Shown piece after piece: positions 8,913 to 16,381 of a DNA stretch of 34,893 bases. The first letter of the stretch is position 1, and each line of letters opens with the position of its first letter. The stretch comes from Deltaproteobacteria bacterium (GTDB lineage: Bacteria; Bdellovibrionota; UBA1018): contig JABDFB010000012.1 of the NCBI GenBank assembly GCA_013286765.1, positions 1 to 34,893 on the forward strand. The letters run 5' to 3'. Below the pieces are notes generated by a model. That model did no database searches, had not been told where the DNA came from, and saw only the letters and a program-made list of their open reading frames with translations. A program made the translations under genes and the position numbers.

Positions 8913-11900
8913 TTATTCATTTTCTACCTCGGGGCGTTCGAATCTCACAAACCAACTATAAACACAGGGCACAACAAAAAGCGTGAGTATGGTCGAGAGA
9001 AAAACACCGCCGATGAGAGAAATCGACATTGGAATACGAGTTTCAGCACCCGGTCCGAAATTGACCGCTCCGGGTATCGCGCCTGCAATGGTAGCTATCG
9101 ACGTCATAAGGATCGGTCGCAGCCTCACTGGGCAGGCTTCGAGTAATGCTTGATGAGGAGAGGAGCCTTCAGCCCTGCGTTGATTCGTGAAGTCAACTAG
9201 CAAAATGGAATTTTTCTTCACAATACCCATTAATAGAATTAATCCAATCATACTAAACAAACTCAAAGATTGATGGGTAAAGTAAAGGGCGTAAAGGGCT
9301 CCCGAAAGACTAAACGGGAGTGCCATCAATACGGTGATTGGGTGAATAAAACTGTTAAACTGGGAGGCGAGCACCATGTATGCCACTGCGATGCCTAAGA
9401 TGAGAGCGAAGATCAATCCGTCGAAAGCATCGTGAAAAGCTTGAGCACTTCCAGTTGGTCGAAGATAATAGCCAGACTTGGATGGAAGAACCTCTTGGCC
9501 AATTCGCACCACTGCATCTAAAGCGTCCTGTTGAGAGACATTGTTGGCGATATTGGCATAGACTGGAATCGCACGTGCGCGGTTCACTCGCGAGATCAAC
9601 TGAGGTCCAGTTGTAATCTGGAAATCGACTGTGTCCTTGAGTGCAACAAGGCTTCCGTTGGATCCGCGATTATTACTCAAGAAGATCTGTTGCAGATCGT
9701 CAGGTTTGGTGCATTGATTTGGTTCCATTCTTACTCGAATATAGTAGCGGTGATCATCTTTGGGATACTGAGTGTTTGCGTTAAAGATTTGGCCTCCGAC
9801 CAGGTAGGCCACCTCTTGTTCCATGGTGGTTACCGAAACGCCGCGAGCAGAAGCGCGCGTTCGATCGGGAATTATATTTATTTGCGGCATTCCCGCTTGG
9901 AAGTCAGTATGAATATCCTCAAGAAGGCCGGTTTTAGAGAGCTTATCCATAATTACTTTTGAATAATCTAACAAGACTTTCCAGTCTCGGCCTTCTAGTG
10001 TGAATTCGATCGGAAATCCGCGGGAGGCGCTAAAACCGGTCAAAGACAAGTCTTGAGTAGAAATTTCTGTATTAGGAAGCAACTGGACCAGGTCTTTCTT
10101 GGTGCGGTCCATAATTTCCCTCTGATTGAGTTTTCTCAATTTGGGATCTTTCAGAATGGTGTAAATAACGCCGTTATTGACGACGTTATTATTCTCGTAA
10201 TTTCCTATTGTCGTATAAACATCTTTTACGTCAGGTTGCTTTTTTAAATATTCCTCAGCCTTTTGATAGACTTTGTCTGTGGCCTGAATGGAAGTTCCAA
10301 CGGGAGTCTCAATCGAGAGCAAGAAAAGAGATTGGTCCTGTGCGGGTATTAGTTCTCGCCTGAGCAATGACATCAGAATGACCGATCCCGCAAAAATAGC
10401 GATCGCGACCAAGAAGACTTTGTTTCTATTTGCCAAGCACCATTCGAGCGAGTGTCGGTATTTCTCAGATAAATATTCCATACCAGCATCGACCGTTTTA
10501 AGCAGAAAATTAGGGTTTTCCTTCTTTCCTGAGCTCATAAACCGAGCACATCGCATGGGTGTCAGAGTCAACGCTTCCAGTAGGGAGAGAAAAACTGCGG
10601 CTGTTACCGTAATTCCATATTGATAGAAGAATCTGCCAACCACTCCTTGCATAAAGACTACCGGAATAAAAATCGCCGCAATCGCCATGGTGGTTGCTAT
10701 CGCGGCAAAGGTAATTTCGTTGGATCCTTCCAACGCTGCCTGTCTTCGATTTTTGCCCATTTCATAATGGCGAACTATGTTTTCTAACATCATGATGGCA
10801 TCGTCGACCACTATGCCGATCGCGAGACCCAGGCCGAGCAGAGTAAAGGTGTTGAGGGTAAAGCCAAAGAAATAGAGGACGCTAAAAGCCCCAACAATAG
10901 ATGTTGGAATAGCTAATAGAACGTTAATCGTTGAAGATAGGGACCCCAAAAAGAAAATACAAACCACGGAGGTTAGTATTGCTGCAAGAATCAGGGTCAT
11001 ATTCAATTCTTTAACGGAGTCCTTAATATACTGAGTGGTATCGAGTTCAACTGCGACGTGATAGCCCGGCAATAGAGTGGATTGAACCTGCTGGACCTTT
11101 TGTCTAACTTGATTACCTACTTCTACCGCATTGGCGCCGTGCTGTTTCACTATTCCGAGTCCGACGGCGGTTTTTCCGTTATAGCGAGAAATCTGTCTAA
11201 GATCGGAAATTCCCTCTTCGATTCGAGCTACCTGATTCAGCGTAATCGGATAGTAGTTTGGACCTCCACTGCGAGTATTGATCCGGATATTTCCAAAATC
11301 TTTTGCAGTCCTCGCTTCTCCCAGAACTCGAATATTCGTTTCGGTTAGGAGAGATTCAATTCGACCCGCCGGTTGTTCTATTTGTTCGGCTTGGATTGCA
11401 CTAAAGATATCGCTGGAGGTGAGATTAAAATGATAGAGCTTCTGTCGATCTACCCAGACCCTGAGATTAGGTTCGACATAGCCCGCAAAAGTGACATTTC
11501 CAACTCCGGATAAGGTGGAAAGCTGATCTTTAATGGTGTTTCGAGCATAGATCATTTGTTTGTACAGGGCGACGCCTTCGTCGGCGGTGACCATAACCCA
11601 GAGAATAGGCTGATCTTCCGGATTGGTTTTTGTAATAACGGGAGGATAGAGTGCAGTAGGCAGATAGTTGGAGGATTGCTGAATTCTGTTTTGGACCTCT
11701 TGGAGAGCAACATTAATATTGTGATTGAGCGCAAATTCACAGGTTACGTTGGCAATTCCCTCACTCACGCTAGAGGTTACTCGTTTGAGGCCTTCAATCC
11801 CCATCACGGCGTCTTCGACAATATCCACCACGTCGACTTCCATGACTTCGGGAGCGGCATTGTCGAGGCGCAATCCGATATTCACGACAGGAAAATCCAC

Positions 11901-12017
11901 ATCTGGCATCTGACTAATGCCCATTCTTTGTACTGAAATGGCGCCAAACAAAATCAATCCCAGCATGAGCATCCAAGCAAAAACCGGGTTGCGAATGGAG
12001 GTTTCAGAAATACTCAT
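8913..12017 (-). CDS. RND multidrug efflux permease (HAE1/AcrB-type), first of a pair
   Basis: 1034 residues with the same architecture as its neighbour at 5808-8897. The TM4 motif GIVVDDAIMMLENIVRH and TM10 motif LMGIVKKNSILLVDF are both intact, as is the N-terminal SETSIRNPVFAWM. The C-termini of the pair end alike (VVPCVYSxxxRFERPxV), which suggests an old tandem duplication followed by divergence. The ATG at 12017 has AAAGGAA just upstream and begins 3 bp after the outer-membrane factor gene stops. Substrates cannot be read from the sequence. No periplasmic adaptor gene is found beside it. Confidence 0.95.
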   Translation of the reverse strand: MSISETSIRNPVFAWMLMLGLILFGAISVQRMGISQMPDVDFPVVNIGLRLDNAAPEVMEVDVVDIVEDAVMGIEGLKRVTSSVSEGIANVTCEFALNHNINVALQEVQNRIQQSSNYLPTALYPPVITKTNPEDQPILWVMVTADEGVALYKQMIYARNTIKDQLSTLSGVGNVTFAGYVEPNLRVWVDRQKLYHFNLTSSDIFSAIQAEQIEQPAGRIESLLTETNIRVLGEARTAKDFGNIRINTRSGGPNYYPITLNQVARIEEGISDLRQISRYNGKTAVGLGIVKQHGANAVEVGNQVRQKVQQVQSTLLPGYHVAVELDTTQYIKDSVKELNMTLILAAILTSVVCIFFLGSLSSTINVLLAIPTSIVGAFSVLYFFGFTLNTFTLLGLGLAIGIVVDDAIMMLENIVRHYEMGKNRRQAALEGSNEITFAAIATTMAIAAIFIPVVFMQGVVGRFFYQYGITVTAAVFLSLLEALTLTPMRCARFMSSGKKENPNFLLKTVDAGMEYLSEKYRHSLEWCLANRNKVFLVAIAIFAGSVILMSLLRRELIPAQDQSLFLLSIETPVGTSIQATDKVYQKAEEYLKKQPDVKDVYTTIGNYENNNVVNNGVIYTILKDPKLRKLNQREIMDRTKKDLVQLLPNTEISTQDLSLTGFSASRGFPIEFTLEGRDWKVLLDYSKVIMDKLSKTGLLEDIHTDFQAGMPQINIIPDRTRASARGVSVTTMEQEVAYLVGGQIFNANTQYPKDDHRYYIRVRMEPNQCTKPDDLQQIFLSNNRGSNGSLVALKDTVDFQITTGPQLISRVNRARAIPVYANIANNVSQQDALDAVVRIGQEVLPSKSGYYLRPTGSAQAFHDAFDGLIFALILGIAVAYMVLASQFNSFIHPITVLMALPFSLSGALYALYFTHQSLSLFSMIGLILLMGIVKKNSILLVDFTNQRRAEGSSPHQALLEACPVRLRPILMTSIATIAGAIPGAVNFGPGAETRIPMSISLIGGVFLSTILTLFVVPCVYSWFVRFERPEVENE

Positions 12018-12020
12018 ACT

Positions 12021-13445
12021 TTATTCCTTTAGGGCTGTGGCTATTTCCGAGCGTTTTCCAGTGGCTGCTTGTAATTTTGCCGCATCGAGCTGCACGATCA
12101 TACGCTGGTGATCGAGTTGCCGTTGAGCATCTTGAAAAGTATTCACTGCGGTTAAAACATCCAGATTGGTAACAAGACCATTGCGGTAGTACCGAACTTC
12201 AGTCTCGTAATTCTTTTTGGAAATTTCCACGAGTTCGGTTAGTTTGGAAATCTGTTGGCGATCCGCATTGAGTTGGTTATGAAACATCCGAATTTCTTCT
12301 TCACCAAGGCGTCTGGCCTGGGAGAGGAGTTGACTATATTGGCGCGCCACAGACGTAGCCTGACGAACTTGGGATTGAACAATTCCACCTTGAAAGAGAG
12401 GTACTGAAAGCATGATCTGTGCGTCCCAATGAACCGTGCTGACAACACCGGGTCGATCAAAGTAATAATCGCCGATCAGGTCTATATTGGGTAGGTGCTG
12501 ACCCCATGCAAGGGGAACGCCTTCATCAAATGCCTGAACGTTCCCAAGTGCTAGCTGAACGTCAGGGCGGTTGTCGACTTCCTTAAGAAGAGTTTGAATA
12601 TTAGGAATGTCGGTGTAGAGAGGTTCGGTGTCACGAAGATTTTCGGCATTATTCAGAAAGGTATCGCGATTCCAGCCAGTCAAGTAGGCGAGGACGTCTT
12701 TGGCTACTTCCAGTTGCCCTATGGAATTTTCTAAATTGACTCGGAGGCTTGTCACATTTGACTTGAATGTAAGCACATCAGTCAGTTGTGATCGTCCAAT
12801 TTTATAGAAGCCTTGAAGCTCTTTCAGACGTGTTTCATTAATTTCAATTTCCTTTTTGTAATTTGCGACATCCCATTTATAGGCGAGTACATTATAATAG
12901 GCAGTCGACAAATCATAAAAGAGCTGTTTGGCGGCGGCCAAAACTGCCTGCTTTTGCATACCCACCAGGTATTTTTTCTGTCTGAGTGCGGCTAAGTCTC
13001 TGAGTCCGCGAAAGAGGGGTTGATCGGCAGTTAATTTTACCGTGTTTTGGGTTGAAGGAGAGATGCTGGTTCCGATAGGCGCTGATGGCTGTGGCTGATT
13101 GAGAAAATTCCAGCTTCCTGTGATTGTTGGCATTACTGCGCCGATCGCCTGGCTTTGACCTTCATGGTTCTGGACAAGGAGTTCTTGCTGAACCGCCACC
13201 GTTTCACTGCGATTGAGTGCAGCGAAGTAGGCGTCTCTTAGAGATCTTGGTAGAGTCTGAGGAGCTTGAGAAGTCTGGGACGTTCCGGCGGAACTGCTAT
13301 CGACATGAGCCTTTATGACTAGACTTATGTCTGGTGAATCCTCATCTGGCGCTTTTGCCCAGGCGGGAGTTAATCCCATTGTCCATGCGATAGAAAAAAA
13401 AGCCGTTCCGATTGCCAGCAATACATATTTTGTTCTTAAGTTCAT
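12021..13445 (-). CDS. TolC-family outer-membrane efflux protein
   Basis: 474 residues. Signal peptide ending near TPAWA-KA, then two outer-membrane efflux protein (OEP) repeats rich in long alpha-helices and heptad-like Leu/Gln/Ala patterns (for example QLFYDLSTAYYNVLAYK and later RRLGEEEIRMFHNQLNADR). The linker GLRDLAALRQKKYL and the segment YRNGLVTNLDVLTA before the last helix are typical of this family. It would form the trimeric outer-membrane duct for the two RND pumps encoded just downstream. Its ATG overlaps the marR stop by 4 bp (ATGA). It shows no lipobox. Confidence 0.92.
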   Translation of the reverse strand: MNLRTKYVLLAIGTAFFSIAWTMGLTPAWAKAPDEDSPDISLVIKAHVDSSSAGTSQTSQAPQTLPRSLRDAYFAALNRSETVAVQQELLVQNHEGQSQAIGAVMPTITGSWNFLNQPQPSAPIGTSISPSTQNTVKLTADQPLFRGLRDLAALRQKKYLVGMQKQAVLAAAKQLFYDLSTAYYNVLAYKWDVANYKKEIEINETRLKELQGFYKIGRSQLTDVLTFKSNVTSLRVNLENSIGQLEVAKDVLAYLTGWNRDTFLNNAENLRDTEPLYTDIPNIQTLLKEVDNRPDVQLALGNVQAFDEGVPLAWGQHLPNIDLIGDYYFDRPGVVSTVHWDAQIMLSVPLFQGGIVQSQVRQATSVARQYSQLLSQARRLGEEEIRMFHNQLNADRQQISKLTELVEISKKNYETEVRYYRNGLVTNLDVLTAVNTFQDAQRQLDHQRMIVQLDAAKLQAATGKRSEIATALKE

Positions 13446-13915
13446 TGGAATAGGGTACCTAAAATTTGTAGGCCTCTTGATAAAGTTTGTTTGTTTTCGC
13501 TATCTAGCTTACTGACTAGATCCGTAAATATGGACAAAACTTCCTCATAAGTATTCTGGTAAACCGCTTGCCCTTTGCTAGTTAGGGTTAGGCGAACTTC
13601 TCTGCGATCGTGTCTTATCTTGGTAGATCGACCTTCTAATTGAAGCTCCAATGGTGAAACTGAAAGACGTTTGATAAGGCCTTTACGAATTAAATGACGT
13701 ACCATTCGAGTCATACTGGGTGGGCTAACTCCAATCCATTCCGCCAGTTCTTTATTAGTGGCGATCGAGAGAGAAAGTCTAACCAGGATACGAAACTGCG
13801 GTACTGTTAAATCAGCCATGGCTGCGCGAGCCGAGGTGCGCATTTCTGTTCTGATGCGGCGCATTGTTGTTGGTACAGTCTTCAGAATCAACTTCGCGCA
13901 ATTCAGATCGCTCAT
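13442..13915 (-). CDS. MarR-family transcriptional regulator with an enlarged wing
   Basis: 157 residues from the ATG at 13915; a TTG 18 bp further upstream is also in frame but lies upstream of the predicted transcription start. The winged helix-turn-helix is clear: LTVPQFRILVRLS, then NKELAEWIGVSPPSMTRMVRHLIRKGLIKR as the recognition region, then DRREVRLTLTSKGQ as the wing. Between the recognition helix and the DRR motif there are about 16 extra residues (SVSPLELQLEGRSTKI) relative to ordinary MarR proteins. It heads the efflux operon, overlaps the TolC-like gene by 4 bp, and probably represses the operon until a ligand binds. Confidence 0.9.
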   Translation of the reverse strand: MSDLNCAKLILKTVPTTMRRIRTEMRTSARAAMADLTVPQFRILVRLSLSIATNKELAEWIGVSPPSMTRMVRHLIRKGLIKRLSVSPLELQLEGRSTKIRHDRREVRLTLTSKGQAVYQNTYEEVLSIFTDLVSKLDSENKQTLSRGLQILGTLFQ

Positions 13916-13950
13916 GGTTACTAGTATAACCAAATAATTAACATTGTTAA
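13916..13950 (-). promoter_or_regulatory. Promoter and probable MarR operator of the efflux operon
   Basis: Reading the minus strand, TTAACA (plus positions 13945-13950) and TATACT (13923-13928) form a sigma70-like promoter with a 16-bp spacer. A 13-bp palindrome, TTAACA-A-TGTTAA on the minus strand (plus 13938-13950), exactly covers the -35 box. A second weaker inverted pair, GGTTA..TAACC (13916-13931), covers the -10 region. This arrangement is what autorepression by the MarR protein would look like. The predicted transcription start falls within a few bases of the ATG at 13915, so the mRNA may be leaderless. Confidence 0.55.
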
Positions 13951-13960
13951 CTAATTTTTT

Positions 13961-14079
13961 TTAAAGAACTCCCGCCTAGAGGCAGGAGATTCTTTGCAGG
14001 TAGGGAAAATTCCATTTATAAAGGCTCGCTCGACCTCCCCGTAAACGGGGAGGTCGAGCGAGCCATCCTGTTCAAAATC
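13961..14079. repeat. Palindromic repeat element, copy A (intergenic)
   Basis: This element has two hairpins. The first (13969-13988) has a 9-bp stem, CTCCCGCCT with AGGCAGGAG and one mismatch. The second (14023-14064) is a perfect 19-bp stem with a 4-base loop TAAA. The whole segment is repeated with changes at 14271-14408; both copies run from TTAAAGA/TAAAGA to CCATCCTGTTCAAAAT. It sits between the marR promoter and the protease gene. No coding potential is evident here. It resembles REP-like or palindromic mobile elements rather than a terminator, since no T-run follows either stem. Confidence 0.75.
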
Positions 14080-14183
14080 TCAGAAGATTTGAAGCTCGTT
14101 TAGGGTAGGCTGTGAGCGACGCTAATGATTTTGGCGAGGAGAGTCGACCGCATTCCTATAGTTGTTGCCGAGCGAAAAACATC

Positions 14184-14211
14184 TTGTTAATTTACATTGT
14201 ATTTATATATT
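14184..14211 (+). promoter_or_regulatory. Candidate promoter for the papain-like protease gene
   Basis: TTGTTA (14184-14189) and TATATT (14206-14211) are separated by 16 bp in an AT-rich stretch. The predicted start site near 14218 is only about 6 bases before the ATG at 14224, and about 108 bases before the alternative GTG at 14326. No ribosome-binding site precedes the ATG. Confidence 0.4.
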
Positions 14212-14223
14212 ATTTATTAATAT

Positions 14224-16341
14224 ATGAAGTGTAATCGGGACGGTTGTTGCGGTGGCGGTGAATTTCAAATTAAAGATCTCCCGCCTAAAGGCGGGAGATT
14301 CTTTTCAGGTAAGGACAGCGACCACGTGTCGCTGTACACCTTCTATAAAGGCTCGCTCGACCTCCCCATAAACGGGGAGGATTGCGCGAGCCATCCTGTT
14401 CAAAATTCTCCAGCAAAATGGTATTTACTCGCGGCGTTATTTTTAGGATTAGTACTAGTAACATTGTCTCGAGCGGCGATAGCAGCGCCTACTGTCTGGT
14501 GGGGAAATCTTACCATCGGTAGTGCAGGATTGAAATCTCCCACGACAGAGCAGTTAAGACGGTTACATAGACATAGGATAATTAAAATCAAACCAAATTT
14601 TTTAAGTATCATTAGGAAGAATGAGGAACTTCGAAAAATAGGCCTTCCACAAATTAATCTCGGCAGCGCCGGGACACCTGATTCCGAATTTGAAACCGAA
14701 AATTCGACTTCGGTACAGGTTGGCGATCCGGTAGGAGATCAACCATCGGATGATGGTACGTTTGCAGGAGCTAGCTCCGGTACAACGGTCACTTCTGGAA
14801 CTGGAATTCAGGCGGATGGCGGCGCGATTCCGTCGAGTGTGGACAATAGCCTGCTTCCATCGGCGCCTCCCATTGCGAATCAAGGTTCGGAATCGTCGTG
14901 TGTTGGATTTTCTACGACTTACTATCAAGGTAGTCATGAACTTTGTTTAGCGAGAGGGTGTAATAATAAAACGTCGAGTGTCACTATTCTGTCCCCAAAA
15001 TGGACTTACAATATGACTAACTCCGGAAAAGATTCGGGGGCTGCTTTTACTGACGCCTATTCGCTCCTTCAAAATAATGGTGCAGCGACCTGGAATCAGT
15101 TCCCGTACGTAAATGGAGATTATTTAAGTTGGGATTTAAACACCGCTGATTGGATTTCAGCACTCAGCTACCGAATGAATCCTGTACAGTATTTAAATGG
15201 CTTAGATGGTCCAACGGGATTGGCTGCCGCAAAACAAACGTTGGCCAACGGTCACGTTTTGGTTTTTGGCACTTATGTCTATTCCTGGGTCTATACATCG
15301 ATCAAGACGGATCGTAGCGCTGCCTCGAACCCCTACGTAGGCCAGTGGGCGATGACCTACGTCAATGGCACCAGCGGTGGTCATGCCATGACGATTGTCG
15401 GATACGACGATACAGTCTGGGTAGACTTGAATAATAATGGTGTAGTGGATGACGGCGAGAAAGGTGCTTTTAAGGTTGCAAATTCCTGGGGAAATACCTG
15501 GGCAAATTCCGGCTTTATCTGGGTTTCGTATGATGCGTTGAAAGCTACCTCTGCAGTGACTAATGGTCCAGCATCCTACGCACGCCAACCTGCTATTTGG
15601 AATGCGACTGTTTATTCAATGACAGCGAAGGCTTCTTATTCGCCGAGACTTGTTGCTCAGTTCACTGTAAGGAGTTCAGCTCGAAACCAGATGTCACTAG
15701 CAACTGGTATGTCTGCTCCAAATGCGACGTCACCGACTTCCACTGAGGGCAACGGAGCCCTGAATTACAAAGGGGGAGCCTACGCCTTTGATGGATCTAC
15801 CACTGCCATTGACGGGACTTTTGTATTAGATATGTCTGATCTCATTCCTACGGCGACTCAGAACATGAATTACTACGTTAGTTTCGCAAACTATTCGAGG
15901 AGCTATCCCCTCACTGTGGAATCGGTAAAATTGACCAATTTGGCACTTAACCAAGATATTTTGCCTAGCTCGTTCAATCCATTCAGTGTGGGCTCCGGAT
16001 CGAACAGTGTTTCCATTCCGTACACCTATACGGATGGTACAACACTTGTTGATACAACCCCTCCCACTGCGCCTTCGAATCTCACTGCTTCAGTGGTGCC
16101 GGGAATGCGCTTTACAAGTGCAGTTAGTTTAAATTGGAGTTCTTCTACAGATAATGTGGGAGTTTCCGCCTACTACATCTATCGAAATGGTGTTTATCTA
16201 GACGGTGTCTGGGGTTCCACTACGACCTATACGGATAATAATGTTGTTAGCGGCGGTGGAAACTATACATACGTTATTTATGCTCAAGATTCTGCTGGCA
16301 ATTGGTCCCAACCGAGCAATAGTGCGAGCGTTAGCCGGTAG
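14224..16341 (+). CDS. Exported papain-like (C1) cysteine peptidase with C-terminal FN3 domain
   Basis: 705 residues if the ATG at 14224 is used. The peptidase core has the oxyanion Gln220 and nucleophile Cys226 (ANQGSESSCVGFS), His387 (SGGHAMTIVGYD) and Asn420 (VANSWGNTW), the order and motifs of clan CA family C1. An EF-hand-like loop DLNNNGVVDDGE (401-412) is inserted between His and Asn. Residues about 612-705 form a fibronectin type III domain beginning PPTAPSNLTAS. A signal peptide (KWYLLAALFLGLVLVTLSRAAIAA) is at residues 65-88, unusually far from the start: residues about 17-62 are encoded by palindromic repeat copy B. A GTG at 14326 with AAGGA 10 bases upstream is an alternative start (671 residues), so the true N-terminus is uncertain. 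Likely a secreted or surface protease. Confidence 0.82.
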   Translation: MKCNRDGCCGGGEFQIKDLPPKGGRFFSGKDSDHVSLYTFYKGSLDLPINGEDCASHPVQNSPAKWYLLAALFLGLVLVTLSRAAIAAPTVWWGNLTIGSAGLKSPTTEQLRRLHRHRIIKIKPNFLSIIRKNEELRKIGLPQINLGSAGTPDSEFETENSTSVQVGDPVGDQPSDDGTFAGASSGTTVTSGTGIQADGGAIPSSVDNSLLPSAPPIANQGSESSCVGFSTTYYQGSHELCLARGCNNKTSSVTILSPKWTYNMTNSGKDSGAAFTDAYSLLQNNGAATWNQFPYVNGDYLSWDLNTADWISALSYRMNPVQYLNGLDGPTGLAAAKQTLANGHVLVFGTYVYSWVYTSIKTDRSAASNPYVGQWAMTYVNGTSGGHAMTIVGYDDTVWVDLNNNGVVDDGEKGAFKVANSWGNTWANSGFIWVSYDALKATSAVTNGPASYARQPAIWNATVYSMTAKASYSPRLVAQFTVRSSARNQMSLATGMSAPNATSPTSTEGNGALNYKGGAYAFDGSTTAIDGTFVLDMSDLIPTATQNMNYYVSFANYSRSYPLTVESVKLTNLALNQDILPSSFNPFSVGSGSNSVSIPYTYTDGTTLVDTTPPTAPSNLTASVVPGMRFTSAVSLNWSSSTDNVGVSAYYIYRNGVYLDGVWGSTTTYTDNNVVSGGGNYTYVIYAQDSAGNWSQPSNSASVSR
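14271..14408. repeat. Palindromic repeat element, copy B (inside the protease ORF)
   Basis: Second copy of the element at 13961-14079. It has a perfect 9-bp hairpin (14278-14297), an extra hairpin absent from copy A (CAGCGAC-CACGT-GTCGCTG, 14316-14334), and a degenerate version of the long stem (14350-14392). It is open throughout in the protease frame and carries the alternative GTG start in the loop of the middle hairpin. The signal peptide of the protease begins directly after it. In-frame palindromic insertions are known for Rickettsia palindromic elements; similarity to those is in behaviour only. Confidence 0.7.
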
Positions 16342-16381
16342 GGACGAACGTTTAGTGCTACGATGTTTCGCCAGGTGGATT

